The position numbers and the translations under genes were made by a program. Below are positions 7,193 to 15,546 of a stretch of DNA of 35,160 nucleotides, piece after piece; the first letter of the stretch is position 1, and every line of letters begins with the position of its first letter. Below the pieces are notes generated by a model. It was not told where the DNA came from, made no database searches, and saw nothing but the letters and a program-made list of their open reading frames with translations. This DNA is from Gammaproteobacteria bacterium (GTDB taxonomy: Bacteria > Pseudomonadota > Gammaproteobacteria > JAJPIJ01). The stretch is taken from contig JAJPIJ010000012.1 of NCBI GenBank assembly GCA_021324815.1, positions 1 through 35,160 on the forward strand. Direction: 5' to 3'.

Positions 7193-8146
7193 GTGCTGCT
7201 GGAGGTGGGTTCTGATTCCCTGCGTTTGATCTTTGCCGGCACCCCGGCGTTTGCCGCCATTTCTCTCGAGGCCCTCCTCGCCCAGGGCAGGCATGAAGTC
7301 GTTGCCGTATACGCCCGGCCCGACAGGCCGGCGGGACGCGGCCGGGCGGTGACCGCGGGCGCGGTCAAGCAACTCGCCTTGAAACACGGCCTGCCGGTGA
7401 GGCAGCCCGCGCGTTTGGACGAGGCCGAGGTGGCCGGGCTGGCGGCGTACAAGCCGGATGCGGTGATCGTGGCGGCTTATGGCTTGCTCCTGCCGCCGGC
7501 ACTGCTCGAGCTGCCGCGGCTGGGATGCATCAACATCCATGCCTCCCTGCTGCCGCGCTGGCGCGGCGCGGCGCCCATCGAACGCGCCATTCTGGCCGGC
7601 GACGTCGAAACCGGGGTCACGCTGATGCGCATGGTGCCGGCGCTGGACAGCGGTCCCATTCTGGCGCAGAGACGCTGCCTCATCGGCGAACAGGACACCG
7701 CCGGGGACCTGCACGACAAACTTGCGGCACTGGGTGCCGAACTGCTGCTGGAAAAACTGCCGGCCATCGCCGCCAGCGGCGTACAGGCGGCGCCACAGGA
7801 CGAGCGACTGGCCACTTACGCCAGAAAAATCATCAAAACCGAGGCGCGGCTGGACTGGCGGCGCCCCGCGGTGGAACTGGCGCGGGCAGCGCGCGCCTTC
7901 AATCCCAGGCCGGGCGCCACCGCGATTCTCGGCGGGCGCGAGATCAAAGTCCTGCGGGTGCATCCCGTCCGCGGCCCCGTCGCGGGACCGCCGGGAACGA
8001 TAATCCACGCCGGCCCGGAAGGCATTGACGTGCAGACCGGCGACGGGCTGCTTCGACTGCAGACGCTGCAGGCGCCGGGCCGGCGGCCGGTGACGGCCGC
8101 GGATTATTTGAACGCCCATCCGGAACTGCGGCCCCCTCATGATTGA
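7193..8146 (+). CDS. fmt: Methionyl-tRNA formyltransferase
   Basis: Fmt transfers a formyl group from 10-formyl-tetrahydrofolate to Met-tRNA(fMet) for translation initiation. The N-terminal formyltransferase domain contains LIFAGTPAFAA, the catalytic INIHAS segment, SLLPRWRGAAPIERAI and LDSGPIL; the C-terminal tRNA-binding domain follows (about 205-317). The start is uncertain. GTG at 7193 gives 317 residues. The family usually begins MRLIFAGTP, which would place the start at the CTG of 7220, and GGAGGT at 7201-7206 lies between these positions; GTG 7205 overlaps that site. The stop overlaps the rsmB start by 8 bases. Confidence 0.95.
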   Translation: MLLEVGSDSLRLIFAGTPAFAAISLEALLAQGRHEVVAVYARPDRPAGRGRAVTAGAVKQLALKHGLPVRQPARLDEAEVAGLAAYKPDAVIVAAYGLLLPPALLELPRLGCINIHASLLPRWRGAAPIERAILAGDVETGVTLMRMVPALDSGPILAQRRCLIGEQDTAGDLHDKLAALGAELLLEKLPAIAASGVQAAPQDERLATYARKIIKTEARLDWRRPAVELARAARAFNPRPGATAILGGREIKVLRVHPVRGPVAGPPGTIIHAGPEGIDVQTGDGLLRLQTLQAPGRRPVTAADYLNAHPELRPPHD

Positions 8147-9458
8147 GCGGCATGTCGCGGCGCGGGCGCGCGCCGCGGCGGCGCGCGCCGTCGCGGCGGT
8201 CATGCACCGGGGCCGATCGCTGAGCCGGACGCTGCCCGTGGCGCTGCGAACGGTGCCCGGACCGCGGCCGCGCGCCCTGGCGCAGGAACTGGCTTATGGG
8301 ACGTTGCGATATGCGCACCAGCTCCAGTTCGTCGCCCAACGCCTGCTGCAACATCCGCTGAAGGAACGGGACGCGGACATCGAAGCCCTGTTGCTCATCG
8401 GCCTTTATCAATTGCGCATCCTGCAAACACCGGCGCACGTCGCCGTGACCTCCACCGTGGAGGCCTGCCGCGCGCTGCGCAAGGAATGGGCCTGCGGACT
8501 TGTGAATGCTGTGCTCCGCGCCCACGATCGCGACCGCGCGGCGCATGACCAGGCGGTGGCTGCGTCAGCCGCCGCCCGCCACAGCCATCCCGACTGGCTG
8601 ATCGAACGGCTGCAGGCGGCCTGGCCGCGACAATGGCGGGAGATCCTCGACGCCAACAATGCGCGCCCGCCGCTCTGCCTGCGCGTGAATCTGCTGCGAG
8701 GCACACGCGAGGATTACCAGGCCGAGCTGTCGCGGCACCACATTGCCTCCCGCGCCGGCCGGCATGCGCCCGCGGCGCTGTACCTGGAACAAGCCATGGA
8801 CGTCGCCGCGCTGCCCGGCTTCGACGCGGGCCGCTGTTCGGCGCAGGACGAGGCCGCCCAATTGGCGGCCGTGCTGCTGGACCTGCGGCCCGGCCACCGG
8901 GTGCTGGACGCCTGCGCGGCGCCGGGCGGCAAGACCACGCACATCCTGGAGAGCGAGCCGCGGCTGGGGCAATTGCTCGCCATCGACACCGACGCCGCCC
9001 GACTGCGACGGCTGCGCGACAATCTGCGGCGCCTGCGACTCAGCTGCGACGTGCGCGTGGCGGACGCCGGCCGGCCGCGGGAGTGGTGGGACGGGCGGGC
9101 GCTCGATCGCATCCTGCTTGATGCGCCCTGCTCGGCCACCGGCGTCATCCGCCGCCATCCCGACATCAAATTGTTGCGCCGGCCCACGGATGTCCCGGCG
9201 TTGGTCGAAAAGCAACGGCAATTACTGCAGGCCCTGTGGCCGTTGCTGGCGCGCGGAGGTAAGCTGTTGTATGCCACCTGTTCAATCCTGCCCGATGAGA
9301 ACCAGATGCAAATCCGGGAGTTCCTGGCCCATCACCGCGATGCGCGGGTGGAGGAGCGGCCGGCGTCATGGGGCGTTGCCGCCGATCCCGGCCGCCAGAT
9401 CCTGCCCGGCGATGATCAGATGGATGGATTTTACTATGCCCTGCTGGCCAAGACCTGA
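8139..9458 (+). CDS. rsmB: 16S rRNA (cytosine967-C5)-methyltransferase
   Basis: RsmB methylates C967 of 16S rRNA using S-adenosylmethionine. The 439-residue product has an N-terminal NusB-like RNA-binding domain (about 1-140) and a C-terminal Rossmann methyltransferase domain. Visible motifs are the SAM-binding DACAAPGGKT (257-266), DAPCSATGV (from 328, Cys331) and YATCS (378-382, Cys381); the two Cys are the paired residues of m5C methyltransferases. Its ATG overlaps the fmt stop by 8 bases, so fmt and rsmB are translationally coupled. The start is well placed, although the N-terminus is unusually rich in Ala and Arg. Confidence 0.96.
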   Translation: MIERHVAARARAAAARAVAAVMHRGRSLSRTLPVALRTVPGPRPRALAQELAYGTLRYAHQLQFVAQRLLQHPLKERDADIEALLLIGLYQLRILQTPAHVAVTSTVEACRALRKEWACGLVNAVLRAHDRDRAAHDQAVAASAAARHSHPDWLIERLQAAWPRQWREILDANNARPPLCLRVNLLRGTREDYQAELSRHHIASRAGRHAPAALYLEQAMDVAALPGFDAGRCSAQDEAAQLAAVLLDLRPGHRVLDACAAPGGKTTHILESEPRLGQLLAIDTDAARLRRLRDNLRRLRLSCDVRVADAGRPREWWDGRALDRILLDAPCSATGVIRRHPDIKLLRRPTDVPALVEKQRQLLQALWPLLARGGKLLYATCSILPDENQMQIREFLAHHRDARVEERPASWGVAADPGRQILPGDDQMDGFYYALLAKT

Positions 9459-10038
9459 CGGCGCCGGACACCCGGCCTTGAGAGCGGTGGCCATGCTGTG
9501 CCTGCTGCTGGCCGCCCAGATCGCCTCGCCGGCTCATGCCATCGCCGAACCCGGCATCGTCATAGAATCGGCCAGCGCACGCATCGAGCACGACATTTAT
9601 CTGGTCGATGCCCGGCTGCATTACGAGTTGAGCGACGAGGCGCGCCAGGCGCTGGAAAGCGGCATACCGCTCACCTTCGCCGTCGAGGTCGAACTCCTCA
9701 GGCAGCGGCCGTATCTGTGGGACGCCGTGGTCGCCGACAGCCGGCACTGGCTGCGCCTGGAATATCACGCCTTGAGCCGCAGCTACCTGGTCAGCAACCT
9801 CACCATCAAAACCCGCCACAGCTTCCCGCAGTTGCGCGAGGCCCTGGAGGCGCTCGGCACCATTCGCGACATGGCGGTGGTGGAGCGCAAGCTGCTGGAC
9901 GCCGATACGCCTTATCAGGCCCGCCTGAGCGCGCGGCTGGACATCGAATCCCTGCCGGCGCCGTTGCGGCCGGCGGCGTATTTTGAGAGCGCCTGGCGGA
10001 TCAAGTCACCCCCCTATCGCTGGACGCTCACCCCGTGA
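9436..10038 (+). CDS. DUF4390 family exported protein
   Basis: A 200-residue protein of the DUF4390 family. It has an N-terminal signal peptide (hydrophobic LCLLLAAQ segment ending SPAHA) and a beta-rich body typical of the family, including LTFAVEVELLRQRPYLWD and the C-terminal YFESAWRIKSPPYRWTL. The function of the family is unknown. It is usually encoded, as here, between rsmB and an NtrY-like kinase, so a periplasmic role connected with that sensor is a guess from context. The ATG at 9436 overlaps rsmB by 23 bases; TTG 9478, GTG 9487 or ATG 9493 would give a shorter signal peptide and are possible. Its stop overlaps the GTG of the kinase gene (GTGA). Confidence 0.85.
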   Translation: MPCWPRPDGAGHPALRAVAMLCLLLAAQIASPAHAIAEPGIVIESASARIEHDIYLVDARLHYELSDEARQALESGIPLTFAVEVELLRQRPYLWDAVVADSRHWLRLEYHALSRSYLVSNLTIKTRHSFPQLREALEALGTIRDMAVVERKLLDADTPYQARLSARLDIESLPAPLRPAAYFESAWRIKSPPYRWTLTP

Positions 10039-12302
10039 AGCCGCGCACGCGCCTGCTGCTGGCCATTGCCCTCCTTGGCTCGCTGCTGCTCGGTTCGCTC
10101 ATGATGATGAGCGACGCCCTGCAGAATTCCGAGCGGTTCGGCAGCATCTATTCGCTGCTCCTGGTGGTGAACACGGCGGGCCTGCTGTTCTTCGCCGTCA
10201 TCATCGGCGTCAACATCCGCCGTCTGTGGCGCGAATTGGCCGCCGCCGCCCCCGGGGCGCGGCTGAAACGGCGCATGACCCTGATGTTCGCCGGCGTCGC
10301 CGTGCCGCCGCTGTTGATCGTCTATGGCTTCTCGGTCGACGTCGTCCGGCGCGGCATCGACAACTGGTTCGACGTGAACATAGAGGAGGCCCTGAGCAAT
10401 GCGCTCGACCTGAGCCGCGCCTCCCTGGATTTGCGCATGCGCGAGCTGCTGAAGCAGACCCAGCAGCTGGCGGAGAGCCTCTACCAGCCCGCGCGCGGCA
10501 GCGTGCGCCTGAATTTCGAGGACCTGGATCTGCCGGACAACACCATCGTGGTCAACGAACCCCCCCCGGTGCCGGCCGTGGATCTGGATGAACTGCGGCA
10601 CACCAGCGGCGCCGAGGAGCTGACGCTGCTGACCGCCAAGGGCGCGGTCGTGGCCAGCACGGAGCTTTCGCCCACCCTGCCGTCGGAGACGGTGCTGCTG
10701 CAACTGCGCCAGAAGGAAAATTACATCGGGCTCGACCCTGTGCGCGACGATCGCCTCAGCATCCGCATCGTGGTCAACGTGCCGGGAGTGGGGATTGGCA
10801 GCGACGCGCGCATCCTGCAGGCCCTGTATCCGGTCGCCGGGCGCATGACGGCGATGGCCGGCAAGGCGGAACAGGCGTTCGTGAAATACAAAGAGCTGGC
10901 GTACTTGCGAACGCAATTGAAGATCGGATTCATCCTCACGCTCACGCTGGTGCTGCTGTTCAGCCTTCTGGGCGCGGTGTGGCTGGCGTTCTACTCGGCG
11001 GAAAATCTGGCGGCGCCGATCCGCGATCTGGTGCAGGGCACGCGCGCGGTCGCCACCGGTGATTACGGAACCATTTTGCCGGTGGACCGCCGCGATGACA
11101 TGGGTGTGCTGGTGGAATCGTTCAACGAGATGACCCGGCGCCTGGCCGCGGCGCGCGACGAGGCGAGGGAGTCGCGCGCGGAAGTCGAGGCCCAGCGGCT
11201 CTATCTCGAAGCGGTGGTGGGGCGGCTGTCCACGGGGGTGCTGACCATCGACTCCGGCCTCCAGGTGCGCACCGCCAATGCCGCCGCCGCGCACATCCTG
11301 GGCGTGCCGGGGACGCGGCCCGGCGGCGGTTCGCTTGAAGACCTGGGTCGGCAGCTGCCGCATACCGGCCCATTCGTGGACAGCCTGCTGCGCCACCTGC
11401 ACGCCGGCGATCGCGAATGGCAGGAGCAGATAACGTTGTTCGGGCTGTCCGGCCGCCAGTTGCTGATGTGCCGGGGCGCGCTGTTGACGGCGGCGCACGA
11501 GCACGGTGGCCACGTCATCGTCTTCGATGACGTCACCGCGCTGGTGCAGGGCCAGCGAGATGCCGCCTGGAGCGAGGTGGCGCGGCGGCTGGCGCACGAG
11601 ATCAAAAATCCGCTGACGCCCATCCAGCTCGCCGCCGAGAGGCTGCGGCTGAAATACCTGCGCACCCTGCCCGCCGCGGAGACGGAAACGCTGGAGCGGC
11701 TGACCACCACCATCATCCAGCAGGTGGAGACGATGAAGGGCATGGTGAACACCTTCTCGGATTACGCCCGCAATCCCACCGCCGACCACGAGCCGATCAA
11801 TTTGAACCGGCTGATCGATGAAGTGCTGGATTTGTACCGCAGCGACGACCCGCGGATGACGCTCGCGGCCGAGCTGGCCTCCGATCTGCCCCCGGTGCAC
11901 GCCGACCCCAACCGCCTGCGCCAGGTGATGAACAACCTCATCAGCAACGCCATCGAGGCCCAAGCGGATCAGCCGCGGTGCCGGATCAAGGTCGCCACGC
12001 GTCTGTTGCGGGAGGCCGACACCGCGGCCGTTGAACTGCGGATCATGGATCGCGGGCCCGGCATAGCGCCGGAGATGCTGTCGCAGGTGTTCGAGCCTTA
12101 CGTCAGCAGCAAACCCAAGGGCACCGGTCTTGGTCTGCCGATCGTCAAAAAGATCATCGAGGAGCACGGCGGCAGGGTGTGGGTGGAGAACAATCCCGAC
12201 GGCGGCGCGACGGCCGTCATCCGCCTGCCGGTTTCCGTTCCGGCCGCGCTCCGGCCCGCCACGTCTCCGGCGGCCGGCAGCGCCAGGAGCAACGCCGCGT
12301 GA
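10035..12302 (+). CDS. ntrY: NtrY-like membrane sensor histidine kinase
   Basis: A 755-residue sensor kinase. Transmembrane segments lie at about 6-26, 40-60, 84-101 and 295-319, with an extracytoplasmic region of about 190 residues before the last one. Then come a HAMP domain (about 318-372), a PAS-like domain (about 385-500), HisKA with the phospho-acceptor His521 in RLAHEIKNPLTP, and a HATPase domain with N box NNLISNAIEA (633-642), DRGPGIAPEM and GTGLGLPIVKK. All kinase motifs are intact. The start is a GTG that overlaps the upstream stop by four bases, and the stop in turn overlaps the response-regulator GTG by four bases. NtrY-type kinases have been linked to nitrogen, redox or envelope sensing; the signal here is unknown. 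Confidence 0.93.
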   Translation: MKPRTRLLLAIALLGSLLLGSLMMMSDALQNSERFGSIYSLLLVVNTAGLLFFAVIIGVNIRRLWRELAAAAPGARLKRRMTLMFAGVAVPPLLIVYGFSVDVVRRGIDNWFDVNIEEALSNALDLSRASLDLRMRELLKQTQQLAESLYQPARGSVRLNFEDLDLPDNTIVVNEPPPVPAVDLDELRHTSGAEELTLLTAKGAVVASTELSPTLPSETVLLQLRQKENYIGLDPVRDDRLSIRIVVNVPGVGIGSDARILQALYPVAGRMTAMAGKAEQAFVKYKELAYLRTQLKIGFILTLTLVLLFSLLGAVWLAFYSAENLAAPIRDLVQGTRAVATGDYGTILPVDRRDDMGVLVESFNEMTRRLAAARDEARESRAEVEAQRLYLEAVVGRLSTGVLTIDSGLQVRTANAAAAHILGVPGTRPGGGSLEDLGRQLPHTGPFVDSLLRHLHAGDREWQEQITLFGLSGRQLLMCRGALLTAAHEHGGHVIVFDDVTALVQGQRDAAWSEVARRLAHEIKNPLTPIQLAAERLRLKYLRTLPAAETETLERLTTTIIQQVETMKGMVNTFSDYARNPTADHEPINLNRLIDEVLDLYRSDDPRMTLAAELASDLPPVHADPNRLRQVMNNLISNAIEAQADQPRCRIKVATRLLREADTAAVELRIMDRGPGIAPEMLSQVFEPYVSSKPKGTGLGLPIVKKIIEEHGGRVWVENNPDGGATAVIRLPVSVPAALRPATSPAAGSARSNAA

Positions 12303-13687
12303 ACCGCCGGCACATTCTGGTGGTGGACGACGAGCCGGACATCCGCAACCTGCTCAAGGAATTCCTGGCCGACGAGGGCCATGAGGTGAGCCTGGCCGCC
12401 AGCGTCGCCGAGGCCCGCGCGGCGCGGCGTGATCACGCGCTCGATCTGATTCTGCTCGACATCTGGCTGCCCGACGGCGACGGCATTTCGCTGCTCAAGG
12501 AGTGGGCCGGCGCGGGCGGCCTCGACCCGCCGGTGATCATGATCTCCGGCCACGGCACCGTGGAGACCGCCGTCGAAGCGACCCGGCTCGGCGCCTACGA
12601 TTTCGTCGAGAAACCGCTGTCCTACGCCAAGCTCCAGGTCACCATGCAGCGCGCCTTGGAGGCGGCCTCGCTCAAGCGCGAAAACGTCGCCCTGCGCCGG
12701 CAGGCCGTGGTCAGCGAGCCGTTGGGTGACAGCCGAGTGATTACGCAACTCAAAACCAGCCTGCAACGGCTGGCGCAGCACAAGACCACCGTCTTCATGA
12801 CCGGCGAATCGGGCAGCGGCAAGGAGGTCTTCGCGCGTTACCTGCATGCGCACAGCCCGCGCGCCGAGGCGTCGTTCGTGGCCTTCAACATCGCCGCCGT
12901 GGCGGCGGAGGCGCTGGAGGAGGAACTGTTCGGGAGCGAGCGGAGCGGGCAAATCTTCACGGGCGCCATTGAGCGCGCCAATGGCGGAACGCTGTTCCTC
13001 AAGGATGTGGCCGATCTCGAACTTCCGCTGCAGGCGCGCCTGCTTGAGGTGCTGGAAAAACAGTCTTTGCTGCGCGCCAACGGCCGCGAGCCGGTGAAGC
13101 TCGACGTGCGGGTGATCGCCGCCAGCCGCCGCGATCTCAAGGAGGCCGTGACCCAGGGCCGCTTCCGCGATGACTTGTACTATCACCTCAACGTGGTGCC
13201 GGTCGCGGTGCCGCCGTTGCGCGAACACGGCGAGGACGTGCCGCTGCTGTTGTCCCATTACCTCGAGACAGCGGTGGCGCAGGAGGGCCTGTCCCCGCGC
13301 CGCTTTTCCGCCGGCGCCCTGCAGCGTCTGCGCAATTATGAATGGCCCGGCAATGTGCGCGAATTGCGCAACCTCGTCCAGCGGCTGCTCATCCTCGGGC
13401 AGAGCGAGATCATCGAGGCGCGCGAGGTCGATCGGGCTCTCGGGCTCCAAACCACCATGGCGCCGGAGGCGGCCGCCACAAACTATGACATCCCCTACCG
13501 GCAGGCGCGCGAGGAATTCGATCGCGCGTACCTGGAATACCAGCTGCAGCTGGAACACGGCAACGTCAGCCGCGTGGCCGAGAAGATCGGCCTCGAGCGC
13601 ACCCACCTGCACCGCAAGTTGAAGACGCTCGGCATCGACCCCAAGGCGAGCAAGGCCCCTCGCGCCGAGGGGGGCCGCGCGACGTGA
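12299..13687 (+). CDS. ntrX: NtrX-like response regulator with degenerate AAA+ domain
   Basis: A 462-residue partner of the upstream kinase (GTGA overlap). The receiver domain is intact: Asp10/Asp11, phospho-acceptor Asp54 in LLLDIWLP, Ser83 and Lys105. The central sigma54-type AAA+ domain has a good Walker A (GESGSGK, 169-175) but is degenerate elsewhere. The Walker B Asp-Glu pair is Lys235-Asp236 (TLFLKDVADL), the second Arg of the FRxDLxxRL segment is His296, and the stretch between ELFG and GGTLFL is 16 residues, about five shorter than I recall for NtrC, removing the normal GAFTGA surface loop (only IFTGA remains, displaced). A Fis-type helix-turn-helix is at about 422-446. It may act as a DNA-binding regulator without driving sigma54. 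Confidence 0.92.
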   Translation: MNRRHILVVDDEPDIRNLLKEFLADEGHEVSLAASVAEARAARRDHALDLILLDIWLPDGDGISLLKEWAGAGGLDPPVIMISGHGTVETAVEATRLGAYDFVEKPLSYAKLQVTMQRALEAASLKRENVALRRQAVVSEPLGDSRVITQLKTSLQRLAQHKTTVFMTGESGSGKEVFARYLHAHSPRAEASFVAFNIAAVAAEALEEELFGSERSGQIFTGAIERANGGTLFLKDVADLELPLQARLLEVLEKQSLLRANGREPVKLDVRVIAASRRDLKEAVTQGRFRDDLYYHLNVVPVAVPPLREHGEDVPLLLSHYLETAVAQEGLSPRRFSAGALQRLRNYEWPGNVRELRNLVQRLLILGQSEIIEAREVDRALGLQTTMAPEAAATNYDIPYRQAREEFDRAYLEYQLQLEHGNVSRVAEKIGLERTHLHRKLKTLGIDPKASKAPRAEGGRAT

Positions 13688-13726
13688 GGGGACGGCCTTC
13701 GGCCTTCAAGCCGCGCGCCTGATCCC

Positions 13727-13933
13727 ATGCCCGCGCCTGCCGCGCTGTTCGCCGCGATTATCTTCGGCATCGTCGGCCTGGCGGCCTTCCGCCATGGCAG
13801 GAAAACATCCCGCTGGAAGCCGATGGCCCTGGGCCTGGCCCTCATGGTCTACCCCTATTTCTTCTCCACCCCCTGGCTGCTTTACGGCATTGGCGTGACG
13901 CTGACCGCCGCGTTGTTTGTATTCAAGGATTGA
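13727..13933 (+). CDS. Small two-helix inner-membrane protein, unknown function
   Basis: A 68-residue hydrophobic protein with two predicted transmembrane helices (about 4-20 and 33-64), separated by a short basic loop RHGRKTSRWKP. The pattern of GLALMVYPYFFSTPWLLYGIG resembles a family of short proteobacterial membrane proteins that are sometimes loosely labelled amino-acid transport proteins; I know of no experimental role. It starts at an ATG 39 bases after ntrX and is convergent with the dihydroorotate dehydrogenase gene. The composition is clearly that of a real membrane protein rather than an antisense shadow. Confidence 0.7.
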   Translation: MPAPAALFAAIIFGIVGLAAFRHGRKTSRWKPMALGLALMVYPYFFSTPWLLYGIGVTLTAALFVFKD

Positions 13934-13951
13934 TCCCGCTGGGGCGCGGCG

Positions 13952-14926
13952 TCAGCCGGTGCACACGGCGGATGGGTGGTCATGCAGCTGCAGCGAGCCG
14001 ACGAGATCGCGCACGCCCCCCAGTCGGTGGCGCTTCAGGTATTCGACGATGCCGGCGTTGATCTTGGGGCAGATCAGCGGATCGTAGAACAGGGCGGTGC
14101 CCACCCCGACGGCGGTGCTGCCGGCGATCAGAAATTCTATGGCGTCATGGGCGGACGTGACGCCGCCCTGGCCGATGATTGGGATGTCATGCGGCCTGCT
14201 GACCTGATAGACCTGGTGTACCTTGAGCAGCGCGATGGGCTTGATGGCCGGGCCGGAAAGCCCGCCCTGGTTGTTGCCGATGACGGGCTTGCGTTTCTGG
14301 ATGTCGATGGCCATGCCCATCAGCGTATTGATGACGGCGAGCGCATCGGTGCCCGCCTCGATGCAGCGGCGCGCGTTCTCGGCGATGTCGGTCTGGTTGG
14401 GCGACAGCTTGGTGATGAGGGGCTTCTTCGTCGCCCGGCGGCAGGCCTCGACCACGCGTGCCGACATCACCGGGTCGTTGCCGAACTGCACGCCGCCCTC
14501 CTTCACGTTCGGACAGGAGATGTTGATCTCGATGGCGTCGATGGGCGAATCATCGAAGATGCGCGTGACCTCCTCGTACTCCTCCACGGTCGATCCGGAG
14601 ACGTTGGCGATGAAGCGTGTCTCGCTGAAGTCGAGTTGCGGGAGTATCTTGTCGACGACGTAACGCGCGCCGGGATTTTGCAGGCCGATGCTGTTCAGCA
14701 TGCCGTCGGGCGTCTCGGCGATGCGATGCGGCGCGTTGCCGAGCCGGGCTTTAAGCGTGGTGCCCTTGAGGCACACCGCGCCGGCGTCGCGGTTGGAAAA
14801 GCCGACAATGCGCGTATACTCCTCGCCGAAACCGACGCACCCCGAGAGCAGCACCAGCGGCGTTGCGAACTTGAGCCCGCAGAAATCGAGCGCGAGCATT
14901 TTTTGATCGTCAGCCGTCAACATCAT
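13952..14926 (-). CDS. pyrD: Dihydroorotate dehydrogenase, soluble class 1 (1B-like)
   Basis: The enzyme oxidises dihydroorotate to orotate in pyrimidine synthesis. The 324-residue FMN barrel has LSGCVGFGEEY near the N-terminus, KGTTLKARLGN, the substrate and FMN segment LNSIGLQNPG, the catalytic Cys in NISCPNVKEGG, and IIGQGGV and VGVGTALF for phosphate binding. The Cys base and the lack of an N-terminal membrane helix mark class 1; the overall pattern looks most like class 1B, whose partner is PyrK. No pyrK is in the window. Class 2 membrane-bound enzymes are more usual in gammaproteobacteria. The start may be ATG 14926 or the internal ATG 14899; the first lies one base from the divergent trmL ATG. 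Confidence 0.9.
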   Translation of the reverse strand: MMLTADDQKMLALDFCGLKFATPLVLLSGCVGFGEEYTRIVGFSNRDAGAVCLKGTTLKARLGNAPHRIAETPDGMLNSIGLQNPGARYVVDKILPQLDFSETRFIANVSGSTVEEYEEVTRIFDDSPIDAIEINISCPNVKEGGVQFGNDPVMSARVVEACRRATKKPLITKLSPNQTDIAENARRCIEAGTDALAVINTLMGMAIDIQKRKPVIGNNQGGLSGPAIKPIALLKVHQVYQVSRPHDIPIIGQGGVTSAHDAIEFLIAGSTAVGVGTALFYDPLICPKINAGIVEYLKRHRLGGVRDLVGSLQLHDHPSAVCTG

Positions 14927-14927
14927 T

Positions 14928-15434
14928 ATGTTTCACGTCGTCCTGTACCAGCCGGAAATTCCGCCGAACACGGGCAATATTATACGCCTGTGCGCCAACA
15001 CCGGGGCGCAATTGCATCTGATCCACCCCCTCGGATTCCGCATGGACGACCGCGAGCTCAAACGCGCCGGACTGGACTACCACGAGCACGCGCGCTGCCG
15101 GGAGCACGAATCGCTGGAGTCATTTCTGTCCCTGATCGCGCCGCGGCGCCTGTTCGGGTTCTCGACACACGCCACGCGCCTGTTCACGGACGTCCGCTAC
15201 GCCGTTGGCGACGCAATGCTGTTCGGACCGGAGACCCGCGGCCTGCCGCCATGGGTGCGGGAACCACTGGGCGCGAAGGCGCTGCTGCGCATCCCGATGC
15301 GCGCCGGCGTGCGCAGCCTGAATCTCTCCAACGCCGTCGCGATCGCGGTCTACGAGGCCTGGCGGCAGTGCGGTTTCGCCGGTGTGAACGAACCCGCGGA
15401 TTATTTTGAACTCTCCAGAGGTCCGGCGGCATAG
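14928..15434 (+). CDS. trmL: tRNA (cytidine/uridine-34 2'-O)-methyltransferase
   Basis: TrmL methylates the ribose at the wobble position of tRNA-Leu isoacceptors. The 168-residue SPOUT protein starts MFHVVLYQPEIPPNTGNI, the family hallmark, so the ATG at 14928 is secure. Further motifs are HPLGF, the SAM-knot segment LFGPETRGLP and IPMRAGVRSLNLSNAVAI near the C-terminus. The ATG is separated by one base from the divergent pyrD ATG, and no clear ribosome binding site is visible. The stop codon lies inside the left arm of an intrinsic terminator. secB and gpsA nearby on the other strand are its usual neighbours, although here trmL is inverted relative to them. Confidence 0.95.
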   Translation: MFHVVLYQPEIPPNTGNIIRLCANTGAQLHLIHPLGFRMDDRELKRAGLDYHEHARCREHESLESFLSLIAPRRLFGFSTHATRLFTDVRYAVGDAMLFGPETRGLPPWVREPLGAKALLRIPMRAGVRSLNLSNAVAIAVYEAWRQCGFAGVNEPADYFELSRGPAA

Positions 15435-15451
15435 GGACATGCCGCCGTTTT
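15424..15451 (+). terminator. Intrinsic terminator of trmL
   Basis: A perfect 9-bp stem CGGCGGCAT/ATGCCGCCG (15424-15432 with 15439-15447) has a six-base loop and is followed at once by TTTTC. The trmL stop codon TAG overlaps the end of the left arm. There is no T run on the other strand, so it serves trmL only. Confidence 0.8.
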
Positions 15452-15546
15452 CAATGAAGGTTGCCTCATTGAAAATGAAGCAAACCGGACGCTGTGTTTT
15501 CGCTTTGCGTGCGCTGAAAAATCGTCAGCGACGACTATATCCGGCG

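Noticed and set aside
10014-12167. Long open frame (717 codons) on the minus strand, antisense to the NtrY-like kinase
   Set aside because: The translation is dominated by His, Arg, Gln and Gly without any domain, while the plus strand has all kinase motifs. It is a by-product of high GC codon use.
12953-12967. IFTGA in the NtrX-like protein read as an intact GAFTGA motif
   Set aside because: The distance to ELFG and to Walker B shows that it lies where the segment after the loop normally sits; the loop itself is shortened.
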